Origin: Lactifluus volemus
Lineage: Eukaryota; Basidiomycota; Agaricomycetes; Russulales; Russulaceae
Assembly (NCBI GenBank): GCA_022376515.1
Contig: WTXI01000024.1
Location: forward strand, 124,001-188,000
Length of the DNA stretch: 64,000 nucleotides
Reading direction: 5' to 3'
Both the position numbers and the translations under genes were made by a program. Positions 57,065 through 64,000 of the stretch are shown here, in pieces (positions within the stretch are counted from its first letter, which is position 1; the number at the start of each line of letters is the position of its first letter). Below the pieces are notes generated by a model. The model was not told where the DNA came from. It did not search any database and saw nothing but the letters and a program-made list of their open reading frames with translations.

Positions 57065-59889
57065 ATGTCCAGTCCGACTCGACCGGTCAACATCGCCAGT
57101 CCCCGTTCTACTCCCCTACCCGCTTTCGGCACTCCCAGCAGTCGGAGGGGACCAGGCTCACGGGGGAGCCCATCCGGTACCCCGTACAACGTATCCGCCA
57201 CTGGTACCCCAGATCTACGCGGCCTTCGTGCACAATATATCGGCACTCCAACTTTGCCGAACATCCCACCTCGCACAGGTACACCCAGACCAACCGCTGC
57301 AGGCACACCGTCCACCGAACCTATCGTGCTCCCTGGCGCAGCAGTTGCGCCACGACCCGTGCCTTCTATAAGCGGTATCACCGCTCGACGCCCTACTGGC
57401 GTTGGCCTTGGTCTCGGTCTCGGTCTCGATGACGCTCCAGAGCCAGATCCGACCATCGACATTGATAGTTTTCCAGAAGACGACAAGGTCAAGGTGCTCC
57501 GCAAACATCTGGTGTCGCGCGAAGAACGACAAGCGAACGATGGCCCCATCTCTCGCAAGTCTTCCTTGTCCCAAATTGCCCATCAAGAGGACCCCGAGGC
57601 GTTCCCGGTGCCGTATCACACTCCAGGGGCAGACATAACGTACGTCTAAAAGCTTTTTCATACAATATGGGCTTCAGATTGCGGGATTGATGCTGAGGCT
57701 TCTGTCCATCAGGCATGGTATATACAAATGGCAGCAGGATCAGAGGCGACTAGGGCGCCCACGTTCCGTCTCATTTGCGGGCTCGGGTGCAACCCCCGAC
57801 CCCGCGTTCGAGCATATTCACGAGCCTGGTGGTTTCCGTCGGAATTACGTACTATTGCAGGCCACCATCGGAGAGGATGGGGAGCAACAACAACCTCGCA
57901 TGCTCAACAACTTTATCGACTTTTTGTACCTCTTTGGTCATTTTGTGAGTTTTCCATCCTCTGTATCGTTGTATCTTTTTTAATCGACTTATATTAGGCA
58001 GGAGAGGATCTCGAGGATTTCGACGAAGATGACGAGGAGGAAGTGGATGAAGAGGATCAGGTGTACGGCCAGCCTTCTGGATCACAGGACACATCTGTGT
58101 TGCAAACGGGCCCAGAAGCACCACCGTCCAAGTCGGCCGTCTCTGAGACTTCCCCACTTCTCCCTCGCGCTTCGTCAGCTTCCCGTACACGCTCAAAGCG
58201 ACGCCGACAGAGTGTTAGCCATCACGGAGATGCGACTGTCGGCCAGGCCGTGTTGATGGTCCGTCACTTGTTCATTACACAGCACTGCGTACCCACGCCT
58301 TATTTTCATCTACGTAGCTGTTGAAATCGTTCGTAGGGACAGGCGTCTTGTTTTTGGGAAAGGCGTAAGTCCAGCTCCCGAAGCCGCCCCTGCTTGGTGG
58401 CTGACTATTCCGTATCAGCTTCCTCAACGGGGGTCTCCTGTTTTCTACTCTGACGCTTTCGGCAATCGCTGCCATATCCCTTTACTCGTTTTTGCTCCTC
58501 GTAAAGACAAAGTTTGTCGTATCTGGGAGTTTCGGAGGTACTTTTCCCCCTCGCCATCTCACCACACTTCTGACTGCCTTTTTTCTAGATCTCGGAGGGA
58601 CACTTTATGGGCCATGGATGCGCTACGCCATTCTGTCATCCATCACAATCTCCCAAATCGGATTCGTCGCAGCCTATACGATTTTTGTTGCAGAGAATTT
58701 GCAGGGCTTTGTTCTCGCCGCTTCACGCTGCACATCGCTCATCCCGGTCCAGTACCTTATTCTCATGCAGCTGGTCATCTTTCTCCCCCTGGCCCTTATC
58801 CGAAATCTGGCCAAGCTTAGCACAACGGCCCTTGTCGCAGATGTCTTCATCCTAGCCGGTCTGGTCTACATCTTTGGGAGCGAAATCGGGATTATTGCGC
58901 AGCGCGGCATCGCCAAGGTTGAGATGTTTAACCCCAAGGACTTCCCTTTGTTGATCGGGTGTGTAATTTGCCATGAGTCAATGGGGTAGCATTTCTCATG
59001 ACCGTTTTCATTTACAGCACCGCGGTCTTTTCATTCGAGGGCATTGGCTTGGTATTAATGAACAACGCTTTCTCCTTGGAAATGTGAATGCTGACATGAC
59101 CCGTAGGTCATTCCAATCACCGATTCCATGCGTCACCCACACAAATTCCCGATGGTACTCTCTGGTGTCATGATCTTCCTTCTGAGTGAGTTTTTGTCTG
59201 AGTCTTATTTGAAACACTCTTAAATTCTTTCAAAAGTCCTCTTTGGCGGCGCAGGCGCACTATCCTATCTCACCTTTGGGTCCGATATCAACACTGTCGT
59301 GCTTGTGAACTCGACTCTTCGTCGCGCCTACTCAGGCAGTGCAATTTCTGTACTCGCTCGCGATTCTGCTTTCCGTGCCCCTGCAACTCTTCCCGGCGGT
59401 GCGGATCATGGAGAATGGTCTATTTACTCAAAGTGGGAAGATGGACTGGAACGTCAAGTGGCGAAAGAACATGTTTAGATTCGTGGTCGTCATGGGATGC
59501 ACGGCCATCAGCTGGGTGGGCGCAAAGGATCTTGACAAGTTTGTCGCCTTTGTAGGAAGTTTCGCCTGGTAAGTATTTGCGCATCGTTACGAGGAAGGTG
59601 ATCCGTTCACCAACTGACGTCTTTGTATAAAAAAGCGTACCGCTTTGCTACGTCTATCCGCCAATGTTGCATTACAAGGCCTGCGCACGTACTTGGAGGC
59701 AGAAAGCCGCAGACATAACTCTGGGCGTGTTTGGCATTCTCGCGACCGTCTATACGACCGTCCAAACCTTGGCGGTGAGTAAATAATACTGCCAACTGAG
59801 ACATAATCTCAAAATTTCGCCTGTAGCTCATGATGCAACCGAAAGCGCCTGCTTCACCCATTGGGAACTGCGAAATCCCACGGCTTTAG
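57065..59889 (+). CDS. Vacuolar amino-acid transporter, AVT3/AVT4-like (AAAP family), one internal frame break
   Basis: A long cytosolic N-terminus (about 300 residues: RRPTGVGLGLGLGLD; SFPEDDKVKVLRKHLV; RMLNNFIDFLYLFGHF; SETSPLLPRASS) precedes a multispanning AAAP transporter core: LLKSFVGTGVLFLGKAF, SLYSFLLLVKTKFVV, QIGFVAAYTIFVAENLQGF, LIFLPLALI-like LVIFLPLALIRNLAKLS, TAVFSFEGIGLVIPI, VLFGGAGALSYLTFGSD, QFLYSLAILLSVPLQLFPA, and CVPLCYVYPPMLHYKA. It ends EIPRL-stop. AVT3/4-type carriers export neutral and basic amino acids from the vacuole. Exon joins are GT-AG. Near 59305-59335, between NTVVL and AVQFLYS, the frame shifts by one; either 31 nt (GTGAAC...CTCAG) is an exceptionally short intron, or there is a small indel. 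Confidence 0.9.
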
Positions 59890-60122
59890 ATTTTAAGGGG
59901 GGCTTTGATTTTTACTCTTGTGGGGATTACTTTAGAAAGTTTTGCCAATGCGTGAAGATCTATCTAATCATGATATAAATTCGCATGCAATCTTTACTGC
60001 TTTTTTATGTACACGTGCGAATCACGTGAAACTCTGATTGACGTTGAGCTTATTACATGTGAAATTCCCGGATTCTACATTCCGGTCAAGGAAGCCATCA
60101 CACCTCTTTCTCATTAACATTC

Positions 60123-62503
60123 ATGTCCAAGGAATTCACTAGAGAGGAGGTAAAACATGTGAGAAGTTCATATTTCTACTTACGTGAATCCTTTGGCTGA
60201 CGCGCTGCTGCGATCCCAAGCATAACAAGGACGGTGACCTGGTCTGTATAAAGTACCTCGGTGTATAATTTCACATCTCACACCTGCCACTTGGCAGTGG
60301 ATCATCGTAGACGCTAAAGTCTACGACCTCTCCCGTTTCGCCAACCTTCATCCGGGTGGACGTGCCGTCCTACTCACAGCCAACGTCGCCGGTCATGACG
60401 CGACCGAATCTTTTTACGGTCTGCATCGACATGAGGTCCTCGAACGACCGCAATACGCCCGTCTTCAAATAGGCGTTCTCAAAGGCGAAAAGAGCGTCAT
60501 TACCGGTCGTGTCATCGGTGGACTCAGTGAAGTGCCGTACGCCGAGCCGACGTTTCTCACAGAGGGTTTCCACAGTCCGTACTATACCGAGGTACGTTCT
60601 TAGCGCCTTTTTTTTTTTTTTTTTTTTTGGAGAGCGCTCGCTCATGGCCCGGTAGAATCACAAAGCGTTTCAAAAGGTGGTTCGCAAGTTCTTCGATGAA
60701 GTGGTTTATCCCGACGCGCAGGAGCGCGAGCTTGACGGGAAGCGACCGACACAGGAGGTTTTCGATAAGATGGCGTAAGGATGCCTATGTTTTCCTCATC
60801 GTCGATTCAAGCTCATATGGGCTCGTAGGGAGGTGAATCTTCATGCCATGCGTATGGGTCCCGGCAAGCACCTCGAAGGTCTTTCACTCTTTCATGGCAT
60901 GGTCAAGCCTGAACAGGTGGGGGCCTATTTCTTTTACTCTCAGAGATGGACTTTCGGCTCAGCATGAAGTTGCTGCTGCTAGTTTGACTACTTCCATGAG
61001 GTATGTGTAGATTATCGCGGTACTATTCTTGTATCCTGACCACGAGGATACTACAGCTCATCATCACTCAAGAGTTTTTACGAACTGGGGCGCGGGGCTA
61101 TGCCGATGGTACGGAAGCCAGCTCCTCGTCCTCAAATCTTTGTCCCTGACCAGCCTGCTTTTTAGGCCTTCTTGGCGGTAAGGTCATTGGCTTGCCGCCA
61201 GTGCTCAACTTTGGCAGTCCAGAGATCAAGGCCAAGGTAGCTCTCGTAACTGTCGACCACCTTAAGAGTTCACATTTACCTAGATCATCCCGGACATTTT
61301 TGCAGCCAAGAAGTTCATCTGTCTTGCAATTTCAGAGGCTCACGCAGGAAGCGATGTGTTGGGTATGAAGACACCGCAGTTAAAAGCGAGGATGGAAAGT
61401 ACTGGATTATCAACGGAGAGAAGAAATGGATCACAAACGGATGGTGAGTGGCAGTTCCTTTTCACTGAGCCTCGGAAGACGTGGACATTGATGGTGGCGT
61501 CTAGCTTTGCGGACTAGTAAGCACATATATAAGCTTGTCTCTGAACGTACCATGATCATCAATATTAGCTTCACAACCGGCTGTAGAACCGAGGTGAGCC
61601 TAGGTCTCCCATCTGACAGCCAATTCTAAACGCCCGCGTAGAATGGCCTGACTGTTATCCTCATTCCCCGCCAAGAAGGGGTCACCACCAAACCCATCAA
61701 GACCTCCTACTCCTCGACCGCCGGCACGGCCCTCATCACTTTTGACAATGTACGAGTTCCGGTAGAATACACGCTCGGCCCCGAGGGTGGTGGCATCTTC
61801 GTCATCCTGAGCAACTTCAACCACGAGCGCTGGGTCATGACCTGCGCCACCACACGAACGATGCGCATGGCCACTGAGGAATGCCTCAAGTGGGTTTCGC
61901 AGCGCAAGGCGTATGGAAAGCCGCTCAGCTCCCAGGCCGTCATACGCTCCAGACTGGCACAGATGATCGCCCGTTCAGAAGCGCTGCAGGCGTGGCTGGA
62001 GAATGTCACGTACCAGATGTGCAACATGGTGAGTTTTCAGGAAGACAATCAAAAAGTCACGAATGAATTAAAATCTTGACACGAACCGTCGACGACCGAC
62101 GAAACGATGCACTTGGCAGACATACAAGGAACAGTCAACGAAGCTTGCAGGCCAGATCGCCTTTTTGAAGATGTATTCCACTCGGTGTGCACAGGATACC
62201 GCGAGGGATGCCGTGCAGATCTTCGGAGGGCGCGGCATCACGCAGACGGGAATGGGCCGTTTCATCGAGCATGCAAGTTACCCATCTCTTCCTCCCTACC
62301 CCTGTGACTGATTGTTTCGTGTTTCTTCCAGTATCATCGGGTAGTCGTGTTTGATTCTATCCTTGGGGGAGGTAAAAGCTATCTATACCCTTTTTCCATG
62401 CGTTTTTATTGATGCACACCCTCCTCGCACAGCGGAGGACGTGCTTGGTGATCTGGGCGTCCGGCAAGCCATACGTTCAATGCCCCCAAACGCACGTCTT
62501 TAG
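60123..62503 (+). CDS. Cytochrome b5-acyl-CoA dehydrogenase fusion protein
   Basis: Fungal acyl-CoA dehydrogenases with an N-terminal cytochrome b5 domain act in fatty-acid oxidation. The b5 part reads IIVDAKVYDLSRFANLHPGG, with the haem-ligand HPGG, and GHDATESFYGLHRHEVL, with the second His. The dehydrogenase part has VVRKFFDEVVYPDAQE, GLPPVLNFGS, AISEAHAGSDV, KYWIINGEKKWITNG, GLTVILIPRQEGVTTKPIK, ILSNFNHERWVMTCATTRTM, QRKAYGKPLSSQAVIRSRLA, QIFGGRGITQTGMGRFIEHA and DVLGDLGVRQAIRSMPPNA, ending at TAG 62501-62503. About ten short introns are present. A single missing nucleotide near 61370 (ATGAAGACACCGCAG where an in-phase join needs one more base) breaks the frame before AVKSEDGKYW. A T run of about 20 in an intron (60608-60629) lies nearby. 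Confidence 0.9.
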
Positions 62504-64000
62504 TTACGGTGGGAAACCGTTTTTGTAAAAAAAAATTCTGCATTTATATCCCGCAACATGTAACTAAGATGAAGACGCGGGTGGAATTGGCGGCAGGCGA
62601 GGGAGTCATTTGGATGGATAATACAAGGTTTTTTTTTTAAAGTCTGCATTTATAGTCCGCAACATGTGGGGTGGGACGCAAAGGCGGCTGAGGAAGTAAG
62701 CGTAGCGGTGTACTCGACGGTTTCGTGGTTGTGTGAGGGCGGGTGGTATGTACGTTAGACTTTACAAGTAAAGTAGCATTTACAGGAGCTGCCTGCTGCG
62801 GTAGGTCGGCCCGGAGAAGCCCGACACACCCTTACAACAAACTGTTGTGTCTAGAAGAGAGTTGTATCAGCGAGAGATGTCCATGTGGTCACTCGCCAGG
62901 TTAATCCAACCGGCTGCAAGGAATGAGTATATTTCCTCTTGGGTCCTAAAGTCCGCAAGAGGCCTGAAGTCCGACTCCGAACCATCAGGTTTCCGCAGCT
63001 GTGGTAGTAGTACCCTAGTGGGGTCTGTGTGTTGGGGCAGGGGGTCATGGGGAGCGGGGATAATACAAGGCTGGGATGAAAAAACAGAAACATGTACCGG
63101 TCCACCAGCCCGGCCGGCTCCAGCGGAGACTGGGATAAGCTGATGGCAAATCTCCTCAGGCTAACACTTGGCATTTACCTTTCTCATCCTATCAAGCACG
63201 GCCCAAAGAGGGAAAGCTGTGAACATTTTCGTCAAATAGACCAGCGCCTGCATGCTCCCGAGACAAGTCTGGCCCGGGAACACTTGTAAACCGTACTATA
63301 GTACACTACCCCCACCCGCCCACACAACCACGAAACCGTCGAGTACACCGCTACGCTCCTTAATTCCCCAGCCGCCTATACAATCCCACCCCCGGGGACC
63401 GCGTCTTTATCATAGCCACATGTTGCGGAATATAAATGCAGACTTGAAAAAAAAACTTGGCATGTACCTTCGGTATCTAGCGGATATGTTAGTTTCCCAG
63501 AATACAAGCGCTTTCCAACAAAACAGAAACATATCCAGGGGTCTACAGTACGTGTACGTGTGCGGTATGGCGATACCCCTCTAAATGCGTGATTCGTTCT
63601 CATAACTACTACCACCTCAAGTGGGGATGCGTCGAGCTGGAGAGAATCGATAATCACGACAGATCCGTCGTATAACTACCAGCGATCCCTTCTGTACCAG
63701 CTCAGGAAAGAGATACTAGGACAAAAATTCCTCCGAGGGACAATGCGGTCAATGTAAAGTCATCAGGCATGTTGCAAACAAGTTGAGAGTCGCCCCACGG
63801 CCGTGCAGCCCGATTATAATAGCTTATGGGGGCAGTGCAAGCACGCCGGCTGGCGGGTGCTGGATCACACATAACAAGGCCGGTCTCTCTAACTGATCGA
63901 CGTGTACAGTATAACCTATACCGCCAAATTTCAGACTCCGTTCGGCTGTCTACTACTAGTGCCGCCGTCCTGACATCTGTGCTCGTCTGTATCGCCCCAG
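62504..64000. other. Right-edge intergenic region, no recognised gene
   Basis: Short ORFs on both strands (for example 62851-63174 on -) lack recognisable domains. The sequences AAAAAAAAATTCTGCATTTATA (62526) and TTTTAAAGTCTGCATTTATA (62634) share TCTGCATTTATA and CCGCAACATGT, a small local direct duplication. Confidence 0.45.

Overview
The window looks like a chromosome segment of a filamentous basidiomycete. Genes are split by many introns of about 50-60 nt with GT-AG ends, intergenic spaces are short at the right end, and the proteins resemble those of Agaricomycetes. By recalled similarity a Rhizoctonia/Ceratobasidium-type fungus is most likely, but no search was run.

The most striking content is a gene family for IucA/IucC-type NRPS-independent siderophore (NIS) synthetase. 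Three close copies lie on the + strand (4625-6826, 8841-10826, 24860-27047) and a diverged, broken copy lies on the - strand (50190-52369). Copies 1 and 3 give uninterrupted products of about 608 residues with the family motifs in order. Copy 2 has a premature stop and a GC splice donor. Copy 4 carries several frame breaks, but a perfect inverted pair of ATCAGATAA iron-GATA sites lies just upstream of it. Copies 1-3 sit in segmental duplications. These also carry a convergent remnant of a 2-oxoglutarate/Fe(II) oxygenase and an unidentified repeat (2835, 7374 and 17621).

Layout. 0-3.9 kb: the 5' part of a helicase-like gene (-), the mitochondrial import J-protein PAM18/TIM14 (+), and a repeat. 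3.9-11.2 kb: NIS units 1 and 2, separated by a 673-bp pogo-like MITE. 11-24 kb: a gene-poor stretch with a long hairpin, G-runs and fragments of an AP-complex beta subunit, PSO2/SNM1 and a Ppo-type fatty-acid oxygenase. A small CsbD-like protein gene and an F-box gene there look intact. 24-27 kb: NIS unit 3. 27-38 kb: sparse, with a YCK-type casein kinase I (-) and a small mitochondrial-type protein. 38-46.5 kb: a direct duplication of a DsbA/FrnE-like oxidoreductase gene flanking a fungal family of unknown function. 47-62.5 kb: denser housekeeping genes, namely a C2/proline-rich protein, NPR3, FRA10AC1, a vacuolar amino-acid transporter and a cytochrome b5-acyl-CoA dehydrogenase.

Several conserved genes in the last 20 kb have single-nucleotide frame breaks. 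Some of these may be residual assembly indels, so pseudogene calls there are provisional. No tRNA, rRNA or CRISPR array was recognised.
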